The notes: generated by a model from the sequence alone, not told the origin. A DNA stretch of 64,000 bases from Cellulomonas fimi (GCF_028583725.1 NZ_CP110680.1:3534001-3598000), one strand, 5' to 3'; positions 8,411 to 18,147 are shown, counted from the first letter of the stretch. Translations and numbers: made by a program.

Positions 8411-9447
8411 GACGCGCCCGGCACCTTCCCGGCGCGCACCGTGCGCCGCCCGTCGCGCGCGTACTCGACGTACACCGTGCCGTACGCACCCGCGATCATG
8501 CCCGTGCCGCGCGCGAACGTGCGACGGCCCTTCGCCTGGTGGACCTGCGAGCGAGTGACCGTGCCGAGCGCCCAGCGGGCCGCGCCGCCCGCGGCACGGA
8601 CGGCACCCTGCCCCGTGACGCGTGCCCGGACGAGCGCGCGGTCGAGCGGACCGTCGGCCAGCACGACCGAGGTGCGGCCCCACGTGTTGCCGTTGCGGAA
8701 GGCGCGCGCCAGCACCCAGCGGCGCGTCACGCGGTCCGGCGGGACGACGTCGACCACGACGGCCTCGTCGCACCACACCATCCGGCCGCCGGCCTTCGCG
8801 AGCTGCCGCGTGAGCAGCTGGTCCGAGCCGCCGGACAGGCCGAACCGCTCGTCGAACCGCAGGCCGAGCGCGCGCACGCGGGCCAGGTCGAGCAGCAGGT
8901 TGTTCGTGGCGGCCACGTCCGTCGTCGTGCCCGTCGGCAGGCGGCGGCGGTCGAAGAACCGGCCGGCGGCGACCCACGCGTCGGGCTGCTGCTCGAACTC
9001 GGACACGACCGGCCCGACGACGCCCTCGGGACGGTCCACCAGGTAGGTGTCCACCAGCAGGCGCAGCCACGTCGGGACGGGCCGCTCGTCGTCGTCGATG
9101 AACACCAGCAGGTCCGCGTCGCCCGACTCGTCGAACGCGCGGTTGCGGGCCGCCGCGATGCCCGGCTGCGGCTCGTGCGCGTACCGGACGACCGGCCCGC
9201 CCTCGGCCGCGGACCGCGCCGCCTCGCTCTCGACCACGTCGCGTGCGCCGCCGTCGGGGTCGTTGTCGACCACGAGCACCTGCGCGGGCGGGTCCAGCAG
9301 CGCGGCCTGCGCCACGAGCATCGGCAGCGCCGCCCGCAGGTCGTCGGGGCGCTTGTACGTCAGCACCCCGACGACCGTGCGCGGGTCGTCGTGCCGGGTC
9401 CGGGTCGCGTCGCGCGCGGCCTCGACCACCTCCGAGCCGTCCTCCAT
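8407..9447 (-). CDS. Family 2 glycosyltransferase
   Basis: A 346-residue GT-A fold enzyme. It opens with DPRTVVGVLTYKRPDDLRAA and has the nucleotide-binding acid pattern VLVVDNDPDGG, then QPGIAAARNRAFD and the metal-binding DXD region LLVFIDDDERPVP. Later GLSGGSDQLLTRQLAKAG fits the acceptor-side ED-like motif. The ATG at 9447 is preceded by AGGGGGAC; an alternative ATG at 9489 lies inside the end of the upstream gene. The C-terminal 90 residues contain amphipathic or membrane-associating stretches. It is followed directly by the flippase with a GTGA overlap. The sugar transferred is not predictable. Confidence 0.83.
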   Translation of the reverse strand: MEDGSEVVEAARDATRTRHDDPRTVVGVLTYKRPDDLRAALPMLVAQAALLDPPAQVLVVDNDPDGGARDVVESEAARSAAEGGPVVRYAHEPQPGIAAARNRAFDESGDADLLVFIDDDERPVPTWLRLLVDTYLVDRPEGVVGPVVSEFEQQPDAWVAAGRFFDRRRLPTGTTTDVAATNNLLLDLARVRALGLRFDERFGLSGGSDQLLTRQLAKAGGRMVWCDEAVVVDVVPPDRVTRRWVLARAFRNGNTWGRTSVVLADGPLDRALVRARVTGQGAVRAAGGAARWALGTVTRSQVHQAKGRRTFARGTGMIAGAYGTVYVEYARDGRRTVRAGKVPGAS

Positions 9448-9485
9448 CAGTCCCCCTGTCGGACGTCGCTCCCCCTGAGCGGCGA

Positions 9486-12400
9486 TCATGGCACGACCGG
9501 GCGCGCCACCAGCTCGCTCCACCGAGCAGTGAGCGGCAGCGTCGTCGTGGTCGCCGACGTGTACACCGACAGGCCGACCCCGCCCGCGGCCTGGAGCGCG
9601 GCCGTGGTGCTCGTGCCCGACAGCGTCCACGCCGCCGGCTCCGGCGAGCCCGAGGCCCACACCTTCGCGCGCAGCGTGGTCGTGCCCGTCCCGGTCACCT
9701 GGAACCGTGCCTGCAGCGTCTGCCCGGCGGCGTACGTGATGCCCGGGACGTTGACCTGCGCGACGGTGACGGTCGTGCCGGCGGAGATCCCGACGATCGA
9801 CGCCCGCACGACACCCGTCGACAGCATCTTGAGCCGCAGCCGGTAGCCGTCGGTCGTGCCCGCGGTCCGGCCCGCGAGCTCGAGGTCGGTGCCCGACCCC
9901 GTCGGCATCACGTCCAGGCTCACCTTGGCCGTCAGGTCCGTGCTGGTCGACGACACCGGCAGGAAGGACGACAGGCGGTACCCGGCGCCGGTGACGCGCA
10001 TCGCGCCCGTGCCGTTCGCGACGGAGAAGTTCGCGGCACCGCCCTGGACGGTCCACGCGCCGCCGGTGTCGGCGGAGCCCCAGCCGCCCGTGAGTGACCG
10101 CGCGAACGGGTCGAGCGCGAACGGCGTGTCGGCGGGCGGTGCCGCCACGGAGACCTCGCGGGTCGTCGTGCCGGTGTCGCCGTCGTCGTCCGTCGTCGTG
10201 AGCGTGATCGTGTACGTGCCGTCCACGGCGTACGTGTGGTTCGCCGTCGCGCCGGTCGCGGTCGCGCCGTCGCCGAAGTCCCACGCGTAGGACGTGATCT
10301 GGCCGTCCGCGTCCGTCGAGGTCGACGCGTCGACCGCGACCGCGAGGTGCGTCGGCGTCGCCGTGAAGGCCGCGACCGGGCCCTGGTTCGGCACCGGGGC
10401 CGCCACCGTGACCTCGCGGGTCGTGGTGCCGGTGTCCCCGCGGTCGTCCGTGACCGTGAGCGTGACGGTGTACGTGCCGGCCGCCGCGTAGGTGTGCGAC
10501 GCGGTCGCGCCCGTGCCCGTCGCGCCGTCGCCGAAGTCCCACGCGTGCGCGGTGAGCGTGCCGTCGGCGTCCGCCGACGCGGTGCCGTCCACCGCGACCG
10601 TGAGGTCGGTCGGCGTCGCCGTGAACGCCGCGACCGGCGCCTGGTTCGGCGCGACGACCGTGACCGTGCGGACCGTCTGCGCGCTCCCGCCACGGTCGTC
10701 CGTGATCGTGAGCGTCACCTCGTAGTCGCCGCCCGCCGCGTACGTGTGCGTCGGGGCCGGCCCGTCACCCGTCGAGCCGTCGCCGAACGTCCACGCGTGC
10801 TGCGTGATCGTCCCGTCGGGGTCGGACGAGGTGCCGGCGTCGAACGCGACCGTGAGGTCCTCGGGCGTCGCCGTGAACGCGGCCGTGGGGAGCTGGTTCG
10901 GCGGGACGACCGTGACGTCGTGCGCCACCTGCGCCGTCGCGCCCTCGTCGTCGGTGACCGTCAGCGTGACCGTGTAGGTGCCGCCCGCGGCGTACGTGTG
11001 GGAGGGCGTCGCGCCCGTCGCGGTCGCACCGTCGCCGAACGACCACGCGTAGCCCGTCACCGTGCCGTCCGAGTCGGTCGACCCGGTCGCGTCGAACGCG
11101 ACCGTGAGGTCCGTCGGCGTCGAGGTGAAGGCCCCGACCGGCACCTGGTTCGGCAGCTGACCCGTCTTGCCGAGCGCGTAGTGGTTGGCCACCGCCTGCG
11201 CGTCGAGCACCGAGGAGTAGACCGCGACCTCGTCGATCGTGCCCGCGAACCACGCCTGCGGGCCCCACGTCGTGTCGCCGAACACCCGCCAGTACCCGTT
11301 GTAGGCCTGCGCGCCCGTCTGCGGGTTGGTGCCCTGGAGCACGCCGTCGACGTAGAGCTTCATGCCGTCCGGGCCCTGCGTGGCGACGAGGTGGTGCCAC
11401 TGGTTGTTGTTGTACGACGCGGACGTCGTGATCGTGTTCGTCACGCCCGTCCAGGTGCCGAACGTCAGGCGCCCGTTCGTCTCCATGTAGACGTGCCGGT
11501 CGTAGCTGCCCGACACCCCGGTGTTCGTGTCGCCGAAGCCGATGAGCTTCCCGCCGTTGCTCGTCGACGTCCTGAACCACAGCTCCTGCGAGTACACCGT
11601 CGGGTTCGACACCTGCTGCGTGCTCGCGACGAGCGTGTTGCTCGACCCCAGCGACCGGACCGCGGTGTTGCTCACGCCCGACAGCGCGCCCGACTGGCTG
11701 CGCAGGAACGTGCCCCGGTAGACGCCCGGTGTGCCGTACGGGCCGGAGTCCGCCGCGGTCGTGCCCGAGCCCTCACCGAGCCGCCAGTACAGCTCGGGAC
11801 CCGCGTCGTAGACGGCCTTGCCGTACGCGTCGGCGGGCGCCGGCGGCCGGGCGACGGTGCGACCCGACAGCGTGTAGTGGTTCTCGACCTGCGCGATCGT
11901 CAGCGGCGCCGGGTAGACGGCGACGTCGTCGATGCTGCCCGCGAGGTAGCCGCTCGTCGGCTGGTTCGGCCAGCCGCCGAGGTTGTCGCCGCCGATCCGC
12001 CAGTAGCCGGCGTACGCCTGGCCCATGGTCGTGTCGGCACGCTGCCCGACGCGCCGCCCGTCGACGTAGAGCTTCATGCCCTCGGCGCCCATCGACGCCA
12101 CGACGTGGTGCCACTGGCCGTCGTTGTACGACGCGGAGCTCGTGAGGGTCCGGACGGAGCCCGGGTAGACGCCGAACGTGATCCTGCCCGAGTTCTCCAT
12201 GTAGACGTGCCGGTCGTAGCTGCCCGACGAGCCCGTCTGCAGGTTGGAGAAGCCGACGATCTTGCCGCCGCGCGTCGTCGTGGTCTTGACCCACGCCTCG
12301 ACCGCGAACGAGTCGGGACCCTGGATCGCGGTGCTGGTCGCGCCCGTCGACGACGCCGTGCCGTCGAACGTCGACGCGGCGTTCACGTCACCGCCGATCG

Positions 12401-14195
12401 CACCGGCCGCGCCGCGGGTGACGCCCGCGCCGAGCGTGAGGTCGGACCAGCCGACCCAGTCGAACGCGGTCGTGCCGCTGGGCTCGCCCAACCGCCACAG
12501 CGACGTCGCGCCGTCGGTGCGCACCTGCTGCGCGTACGGGCTGATCGAGGAGTCGTCCGACACCGTGACCTGGACCTGGTCGGTGATCGCCGCGTTGCCG
12601 AACGGGTCGACCGCCTTGACGCGGTACGTGTACGTCGTCCCGGGGGTCAGGCCGGTGTCCATGAAGCCCATCTGCGGGCGCTTCCACACGACCGACGGCG
12701 CCGTGACGGTGTGGATCACCTGGCCGTTGCGGGACACCGTGTACGTGAGGTTCTCGTTGTCGCGGTCGTAGTTCGCGGGCCAGCTGAGGCGCACCGTGCC
12801 GGACTGGAACGACGCCGCCGACAGCGGCCACGTCGCGGAGGCCAGGCGCGGCCCCTGCTTGTTGGGCGCGGTGTCCGTGCGCGCGAACCGCGCGAGCCCC
12901 TGCTGGCCCTTGTTGTTGACGATCGTGAACTCGCCGCCGTACAGGAGGTACTGGTCGTTGCCCGTGACCGTCCAGGGCCCCTGGCCCTGACCGGTGTACG
13001 ACCCGCTGTTGATGTCCGGGTACCAGCTGAGCAGCGTCGGCGTGGGCTTGCCGGCGTAGTTGTAGTACCCGTACGGGTCGGCGGTCGCGACGCCCGTCAC
13101 GGCCTTGCTGAACGCGAGGCCGCGGTAGAACGTCCACGGCTCCGTCTGCGGGAAGCCGCCGATGTTGCCGCAGTAGTGCGGGTGCCCGGCGACGTACACC
13201 GCGTCGCCCGGACCGGGCCACGCCGCGTACGTGTCACCGTGGCAGTCCTCGACCCAGATCAGCTCGCCCGTGGCCCAGTCGCCGCGCGCGGTGCCCTCGA
13301 GGTTGCCGGTGCTGCCGAAGACGTACCCGGTGACGTAGAAGCTCGTGGCGTCGGACGTGAGGCTCGTGATCGACGCCTGCGTCGAGCCGTTGCGGATGAG
13401 GCCGTTGATCGCGAGCGGCAGCGTCGCACCGGTGACGGCGTCGACGCGTGCCAGGCCGTAGCCCGGGTTCCCGCTGCCGTTGAACGTCGAGAAGCTGCCG
13501 CCGGCGATGACCTGCGTCTGGTCCGGCGAGACGACGAGGGCGCTCACCGAGCCGTCGTCGGCGCTCGGTGCCCACGGCAGCAGCGCACCGTCGGCCGCGT
13601 TGAACGCGGCGACCTTGTTGCGCGGCGACCCGTTGGCGTTGGTGAACGAGCCGCCGACGTACACGGTCGTGTCGGTCGCGACGATCGTGCGGACCTGCGA
13701 GTCGACGCCCGGGTTGAAGGACGACAGGAGCGCGCCCGTCGCCGCGTCGAACGCCGCGATCCGGTAGCGCGCCTGCCCCGCGATGCTCGTGAAGCTGCCG
13801 CCCACGTACACGCGCGTCCCGTCGGGCGACACCGCGACGGTCCGCACCTGCGCGTTGGGGTCCGGCGCCCACGACGCGTCGAGCACGCCGGTCGCGAGGT
13901 CGTACGCGAGCAGGTTGGCGCGCGGCACGAGGTTGGTGCCCGCGGCCGACCCGGCCGGCCGGGCGTTCGCGAAGTCGCCTCCGACGAAGACGCGCGACCC
14001 CGCGATGCCCTGCTGCCAGACGACGCCGTCGATCTGCACGGTCGGCAGCGAGTCCGCGGCGACCGTCAGCGGTGTCCCCTCGGGCGGGACCGTGTCGGCG
14101 GCGGCCGGGGTGGCGAGGGTGGCCCCCACGAACGCCAGGGCGGCGGTCGCGACGAGCGCGGAGGATCGGGCGACGAGTCCGCGGAAGCGGGTCAT
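9486..14195 (-). CDS. Giant secreted beta-propeller / LamG / PKD surface protein (paralogue 1)
   Basis: A 1569-residue exported protein. A signal peptide spans about residues 1-34 (cleavage near TPAAADT). A beta-propeller region (about 45-450) has repeats of the form VFVGGDF, VYVGGSFTSIAG and VYVGGSFTNANG. An Fn3-like segment (about 455-548) is followed by two LamG/concanavalin-type domains (about 550-780 and 783-1010), each with WHHVVA/WHHLVA and KLYVDG. Four PKD domains follow (about 1014-1352; FGDGATATG- and SHTYA-type repeats). The last module (about 1353-1569) begins DPFARSLTGGWG and is shared with two other proteins here. No LPXTG or membrane anchor is visible at the C terminus. It heads the operon with a glycosyltransferase and the flippase, which points to a structural, adhesive or polymer-binding job. 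The start ATG at 14195 follows GAGGTG. No catalytic motif is recognised. Confidence 0.88.
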   Translation of the reverse strand: MTRFRGLVARSSALVATAALAFVGATLATPAAADTVPPEGTPLTVAADSLPTVQIDGVVWQQGIAGSRVFVGGDFANARPAGSAAGTNLVPRANLLAYDLATGVLDASWAPDPNAQVRTVAVSPDGTRVYVGGSFTSIAGQARYRIAAFDAATGALLSSFNPGVDSQVRTIVATDTTVYVGGSFTNANGSPRNKVAAFNAADGALLPWAPSADDGSVSALVVSPDQTQVIAGGSFSTFNGSGNPGYGLARVDAVTGATLPLAINGLIRNGSTQASITSLTSDATSFYVTGYVFGSTGNLEGTARGDWATGELIWVEDCHGDTYAAWPGPGDAVYVAGHPHYCGNIGGFPQTEPWTFYRGLAFSKAVTGVATADPYGYYNYAGKPTPTLLSWYPDINSGSYTGQGQGPWTVTGNDQYLLYGGEFTIVNNKGQQGLARFARTDTAPNKQGPRLASATWPLSAASFQSGTVRLSWPANYDRDNENLTYTVSRNGQVIHTVTAPSVVWKRPQMGFMDTGLTPGTTYTYRVKAVDPFGNAAITDQVQVTVSDDSSISPYAQQVRTDGATSLWRLGEPSGTTAFDWVGWSDLTLGAGVTRGAAGAIGGDVNAASTFDGTASSTGATSTAIQGPDSFAVEAWVKTTTTRGGKIVGFSNLQTGSSGSYDRHVYMENSGRITFGVYPGSVRTLTSSASYNDGQWHHVVASMGAEGMKLYVDGRRVGQRADTTMGQAYAGYWRIGGDNLGGWPNQPTSGYLAGSIDDVAVYPAPLTIAQVENHYTLSGRTVARPPAPADAYGKAVYDAGPELYWRLGEGSGTTAADSGPYGTPGVYRGTFLRSQSGALSGVSNTAVRSLGSSNTLVASTQQVSNPTVYSQELWFRTSTSNGGKLIGFGDTNTGVSGSYDRHVYMETNGRLTFGTWTGVTNTITTSASYNNNQWHHLVATQGPDGMKLYVDGVLQGTNPQTGAQAYNGYWRVFGDTTWGPQAWFAGTIDEVAVYSSVLDAQAVANHYALGKTGQLPNQVPVGAFTSTPTDLTVAFDATGSTDSDGTVTGYAWSFGDGATATGATPSHTYAAGGTYTVTLTVTDDEGATAQVAHDVTVVPPNQLPTAAFTATPEDLTVAFDAGTSSDPDGTITQHAWTFGDGSTGDGPAPTHTYAAGGDYEVTLTITDDRGGSAQTVRTVTVVAPNQAPVAAFTATPTDLTVAVDGTASADADGTLTAHAWDFGDGATGTGATASHTYAAAGTYTVTLTVTDDRGDTGTTTREVTVAAPVPNQGPVAAFTATPTHLAVAVDASTSTDADGQITSYAWDFGDGATATGATANHTYAVDGTYTITLTTTDDDGDTGTTTREVSVAAPPADTPFALDPFARSLTGGWGSADTGGAWTVQGGAANFSVANGTGAMRVTGAGYRLSSFLPVSSTSTDLTAKVSLDVMPTGSGTDLELAGRTAGTTDGYRLRLKMLSTGVVRASIVGISAGTTVTVAQVNVPGITYAAGQTLQARFQVTGTGTTTLRAKVWASGSPEPAAWTLSGTSTTAALQAAGGVGLSVYTSATTTTLPLTARWSELVARPVVP
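10140..11155 (-). repeat. Four tandem PKD-domain repeats within the giant surface protein
   Basis: Four copies of about 84 codons follow each other, each with NQxPxAAFTxTPxxLTVA, an AW(S/T/D)FGDG core and a THTYA/SHTYA strand ending in TVTLTVTDD. DNA-level similarity between copies is high, so the copy number could change by recombination. The paralogue at 14455-17985 has only two such copies. Confidence 0.85.
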
Positions 14196-14247
14196 GGGGC
14201 ACCTCGGGGGCGACGGGGGCACGCGGCAGGGCGAGCCACGCACGAGG

Positions 14248-14268
14248 ATCGTATGCAGGCGAAACCGC
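14248..14268 (-). promoter_or_regulatory. Promoter element of the first PKD protein gene
   Basis: On the minus strand GCGGTTTCGC (14268-14259) is followed after five bases by the -10-like TACGAT (14253-14248), about 52 bases upstream of the start codon. The same arrangement with the same spacing precedes the paralogue at 17985. Further upstream lie three TCACCC-type copies (near 14275, 14288 and 14309). Confidence 0.5.
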
Positions 14269-14387
14269 ACCGAAGGGTGAGGAACCGGGTGAACTGGACG
14301 CGCAACCGGGTGATTCGGACGAATCGTTTCGCCGACGCGCTGACCAGGCGACTTCCCCGCGACGGCGGCAAGCCCTTGCCGGACGGG

Positions 14388-14430
14388 CACGGCCCCGCCG
14401 TCCCCGCTGGAGGGGGACGACGGGGCCGTG
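14388..14430 (-). terminator. Long hairpin terminator after the second PKD protein gene
   Basis: CACGGCCCCG-C-CGTCCCC at 14388-14405 pairs with GGGGACG-A-CGGGGCCGTG at 14413-14430, with a single internal mismatch and a short loop. It begins 25 bases after the stop codon of the 14455-17985 gene and separates it from the promoter of the 9486-14195 gene. No U-tract is visible. Confidence 0.72.
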
Positions 14431-14454
14431 GTCGACGGGCGCCCGCGAGTCGCG

Positions 14455-17400
14455 TCAGGCGGCGACGGGCCTCGCCGAGAGCTGGCTCCACCGCGCGGTC
14501 AGCGGCAGGGTCGTCGTGCTCGACGACGTGTACACCGACAGGCCCACCCCGCCGCCGACCTGCAGCGCGGCGGTGGTGCTGGTGCCCGTGAGCGTCCACG
14601 CGGCGGGCTCGGGCGAGCCGGCCGGCCAGACCTTGAGCCGGAGGTTCGTGGTCCCGGTGCCCTCGACCTGGAGCCGCACCGACAGCGTCTGCCCGGCCAC
14701 GTACGTGAGGCCCGGGACGTTGACCTGCGCGACGGTCGTCGTGGCGCCCGCGGACACCCCGATGATCGACGCCCGCAGCACGCCCGTGCTGAGCATCTTG
14801 AGCCGGCCGCGGTAGCCGTCGGTCGTGCCGACCGCGCGACCCACGACCTCGAGGTCCGTCCCGCTGCCCGTCGGTGCGACGTCGAGCGCCACGTCGACCC
14901 GGACGTCGGCGCTCGTCGACGAGACCGGCAGGAACGACGACAGCCGGTACCCCGCGCCGGTGACGCGCATCGCGCCGACCCCGGAGGCGACCGAGAAGTT
15001 CGCCGCGCCGCCCGCGACGCTCCACGCGCCGCCCGTGTCGGCCGTGCCCCAGCCGCCCGCAACGGTCCGCGCGAACGCGTCGGCGGCGAACGGGGCGTCG
15101 GCCGGCGGGGTCGTCACCGTGACGTCGTGCGACGTCTGGGCGGTCGCGCCGTCGTCGTCCGTGACCGTGAGCGTCACCGTGTAGGTGCCGTCCGCGGCGT
15201 ACGCGTGCGACGCGGTCGCGCCCGTCGCCGTCCCGCCGTCACCGAAGCTCCAGGCGCGCTGGGCGATCGTGCCGTCCGGGTCGGACGAGCCGGCCGAGTC
15301 GACCTGCACCGACAGGCCGGCGGTCGTCGCCGTGAACGCCGCGACGGGCGGCTGGTTGGGCGGCGGCGGGGTCACCGTCACGTCGTGCGCGACCTGGGCG
15401 GTGTGGCCGTCGTCGTCCGTCACCGTGAGCGTCACGGTGTACGTGCCACCGGCCGCGTAGGTGTGGGACGCCGTGGCACCGGTGCCCGTGCCGCCGTCGC
15501 CGAAGCTCCACGCGTAGGACGCGATGGTGCCGTCGGGGTCGGCCGACGCGGACCCGTCGACGTTCACCGTGAGGCCGTTCGCGGCGGGGGTGAACGCGGC
15601 GACCGGGGGCTCCTCCGGCGCCTCGCCGGTGCGCCCGAGGGTGTTGTGCGCCGCGACGGTCCCGGCCGCGAGCGCGAACGGGTACACGGCGACCTCGTCG
15701 ATCGCACCGTTGAAGTTGTTCGACGACGGCGTGTTCGGCCAACCGCTGAGGCTGTCGCCGCCGATCCGCCAGAACCCGGTGAAGTTGCGCCCGCTCGGGT
15801 TGTCCGCCCGCGACGCGACCAGCGCACCGTCGACGTACAGCGCCATGCCGGCGCCGCTCATCGTGCCGACGACGTGGTGCCACTGACCGTCGTTGACCGC
15901 CTGCGGCGACCGGACGGTGCGGTTCTGGCCCGGGCTGGCGCCGAACTGCACGCGACCGCCGCTGTCGACGTAGAGCTGCCGGTCGCGCGTGCCGCTCGTG
16001 CCGGTCAGGCTCGTCGAGCTGCCGAAGCCGACGACCCAGCCGCCCTGGTTGGACGTCGTGCGGATCCACGCCTCGACCGACAGGTCGTTCATGTTCTGCT
16101 CGCGCTGCGGCGCCACGACGCGGCTGTTCGTCGTGCCGGCGAACGTGGTCGCGGTCGTCGGGTCGCCGGAGATGGCGCCGGCGGTGCCGCGGGTGAGCGC
16201 GGTCCCGGTCGTGCCGTCGTCCGTTCCCGCCGCGTCGAGCGCGGTCGTGCCGCTCGCCTCGCCGAGGCGCCAGTAGTGCGAGGCGCCGTCGCTCATGACG
16301 GTCTGCGCGTACGGGCTGACCGGTCCGGTGCCGTCGGCGACGACCTGGACCGACGGGCTCGTCACGGTGTTGCCGAACGGGTCGGAGACCCGCACCGCGT
16401 AGGTGTACGTCTGCCCCGGGGTGAGCCCGGTGTCCGTGTACCCCTGCGTGGGCCGCTTCCAGATGACCGACTTCTTCACCTCGTTGGAGACGGGCTGGCC
16501 GTTGCGCAGCACGCGGTACGTGAGGTCCTCGTTGTCGAAGTCGGCGTTCGCCGTCCACGAGACCCGCACCGCGCCCGTGCCGATGCCGCGGGCCGTCGGC
16601 GTGAAGTCGGCGCCCGAGAACCGCGGACCCTGGTCGTTCGGCGCGATGCTCGGCACCGCGAACCGGACGAGCCCCTGCTGGCGGCGGAAGTTCACGTTGA
16701 GGAACTCGCCGCCGTACACGATGTACCGGTCGTCGCCGGTGACGGCCCACGGGCCCTGGTTCTGGCCCGTGTAGGTGCCGGTGTCCAGGTCGGGGTAGAA
16801 GTTCAGCATCTCGGGCGCGTTCGTGCCCTCGAAGTTCGTGTAGCCGAGGTGCTCACGGCCGAGCTTGCGCATCGGCTCCTTGGTGTAGGCGTCCGCGCGG
16901 TAGAACAGCCAATCGTCGTTCTGCGGCGTCCCGCCGACGTTGCCGCAGTAGTGGTGGTGGCTCGCCGCGTAGATGACCGGGCCCTGCGCGTGCACGGCGT
17001 AGGAGTCGCCGTGGCAGTCGGCGATCCACCGGATCGAGCCGGTCTCCCAGTCCGCCGCGAAGACGCCCTCGAGCGTGCCGCCCGAGCGTCCGAACGTGTA
17101 GCCGACGCCGTACATGTTGTCCGCGTCGCCGGCCAGGCCCGTGATCGAGCCCGCCGTGCCGCTGTTGCGGATCTGCGAGGTCGCGGGGAACGGGAGCGGC
17201 GCGCCCGTCACGGAGTCGACGCGGGCCAGCCCGTCGGGCGCGGCGGTGCTGCCGTTGAACGACGTGAAGTTGCCGCCGACGATCACCGTCGACCCGTCGG
17301 GCGAGACGGTGAGGGCGCTCACCGAGCCGTCGTCGACCGTGGGGTTCCACGGCAGGAGCGCGCCGTTCGCGGCGTTGAACGCTGCCAGCCGGGTGCGCGA

Positions 17401-17985
17401 CGAGCTGCCCGCCTGCGTGAAGATGCCGCCCGCGTACACGGTCGTGTTGGTCGCGGCGAGCGCGCGGACCTGGCCGTTCGTGCCCGCGTTGAACGTCGTG
17501 ACGAGCGCGCCGGTCGCGGCGTCGAAGGCCGCGATCCGGTACCGGGTCGTGCCCGCGATGCTCGTGAAGTTGCCGCCGACGTAGATCCGCGAGCCGTCGG
17601 GCGACTTCACGACGGCGCGGACCTGGGCGTTCGGGTTCGGCGCCCAGCCGCCGTCGAGCACGCCGGTCGTGACGTCGAACCGCAGCAGGTTGTTCCGCGT
17701 GACGGTGTTGACGCCCGCGGCGGCGCCCGCCGGTCGCGCGTTCTGGAAGTCGCCGCCCGCGTAGACCTGGTTGCCGACCATCGTCTGCTGCCACACGACG
17801 CCGTTGATCTGCACGGTGGGCAGCGCGTCGGCGGAGACGGTCGGCGGGAGCCCCGGGGGCGGCGACGTGTCGGCCTGCGCCGGCGCGGCGCCGACGACCA
17901 GCCCGACGGCGACCGTCGCCGCAGCGGTGAGCAGGGCCCAGGCACGAGCGACCGGCGAGCGGTCGGTGACAGGACGCAGAGACAT
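14455..17985 (-). CDS. Secreted beta-propeller / LamG / PKD surface protein (paralogue 2)
   Basis: A 1176-residue exported protein and the tandem paralogue of the 9486-14195 product. A signal peptide (about 1-40) is followed by the same propeller (VYAGGDFQNARP, IYVGGNFTSIAG, VIVGGNFTSFNG), an Fn3-like segment, one LamG domain (about 554-785) and two PKD domains (about 788-958). The GGWG module closes the protein (about 959-1176, starting DAFARTVAGGWG). The first 550 residues align with the paralogue almost without length change; the difference is one LamG and two PKD copies. The start ATG at 17985 follows GGGGTG. It has its own promoter-like element and terminator, so it is probably a single-gene unit. 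Function is inferred only from architecture: binding of surface polysaccharide or matrix. Confidence 0.87.
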   Translation of the reverse strand: MSLRPVTDRSPVARAWALLTAAATVAVGLVVGAAPAQADTSPPPGLPPTVSADALPTVQINGVVWQQTMVGNQVYAGGDFQNARPAGAAAGVNTVTRNNLLRFDVTTGVLDGGWAPNPNAQVRAVVKSPDGSRIYVGGNFTSIAGTTRYRIAAFDAATGALVTTFNAGTNGQVRALAATNTTVYAGGIFTQAGSSSRTRLAAFNAANGALLPWNPTVDDGSVSALTVSPDGSTVIVGGNFTSFNGSTAAPDGLARVDSVTGAPLPFPATSQIRNSGTAGSITGLAGDADNMYGVGYTFGRSGGTLEGVFAADWETGSIRWIADCHGDSYAVHAQGPVIYAASHHHYCGNVGGTPQNDDWLFYRADAYTKEPMRKLGREHLGYTNFEGTNAPEMLNFYPDLDTGTYTGQNQGPWAVTGDDRYIVYGGEFLNVNFRRQQGLVRFAVPSIAPNDQGPRFSGADFTPTARGIGTGAVRVSWTANADFDNEDLTYRVLRNGQPVSNEVKKSVIWKRPTQGYTDTGLTPGQTYTYAVRVSDPFGNTVTSPSVQVVADGTGPVSPYAQTVMSDGASHYWRLGEASGTTALDAAGTDDGTTGTALTRGTAGAISGDPTTATTFAGTTNSRVVAPQREQNMNDLSVEAWIRTTSNQGGWVVGFGSSTSLTGTSGTRDRQLYVDSGGRVQFGASPGQNRTVRSPQAVNDGQWHHVVGTMSGAGMALYVDGALVASRADNPSGRNFTGFWRIGGDSLSGWPNTPSSNNFNGAIDEVAVYPFALAAGTVAAHNTLGRTGEAPEEPPVAAFTPAANGLTVNVDGSASADPDGTIASYAWSFGDGGTGTGATASHTYAAGGTYTVTLTVTDDDGHTAQVAHDVTVTPPPPNQPPVAAFTATTAGLSVQVDSAGSSDPDGTIAQRAWSFGDGGTATGATASHAYAADGTYTVTLTVTDDDGATAQTSHDVTVTTPPADAPFAADAFARTVAGGWGTADTGGAWSVAGGAANFSVASGVGAMRVTGAGYRLSSFLPVSSTSADVRVDVALDVAPTGSGTDLEVVGRAVGTTDGYRGRLKMLSTGVLRASIIGVSAGATTTVAQVNVPGLTYVAGQTLSVRLQVEGTGTTNLRLKVWPAGSPEPAAWTLTGTSTTAALQVGGGVGLSVYTSSSTTTLPLTARWSQLSARPVAA

Positions 17986-18027
17986 GGCGACACCCCGGGG
18001 CGGTCGGACAGTGGGCGAACGGCCACG

Positions 18028-18048
18028 ATCCTACGAGCGCGAAACCGC
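18028..18048 (-). promoter_or_regulatory. Promoter element of the second PKD protein gene
   Basis: On the minus strand GCGGTTTCGC (18048-18039), five bases, then TAGGAT (18033-18028), about 42 bases upstream of the start. This matches the element before the paralogue in sequence and spacing. GTTTTCACCC lies about 18 bases further upstream (18075-18066). Confidence 0.5.
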
Positions 18049-18147
18049 GCAAAACAGGACAGTAAGGGTGAAAACACCGGTCACGGGGGGTGATACTCGG
18101 ACACCCGTCCGGGGGACACCGCAGCGCTGACCTGCACGGACGCGCGA

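Noticed and set aside
10140..11155. Regular repeats resembling a CRISPR-like array
   Set aside because: Units are about 250 bases, coding, in frame and encode PKD domains.
10236..14591. 1451-residue plus-strand open frame over the PKD gene
   Set aside because: Antisense shadow of a repetitive gene; the minus-strand frame has a signal peptide and known domains.
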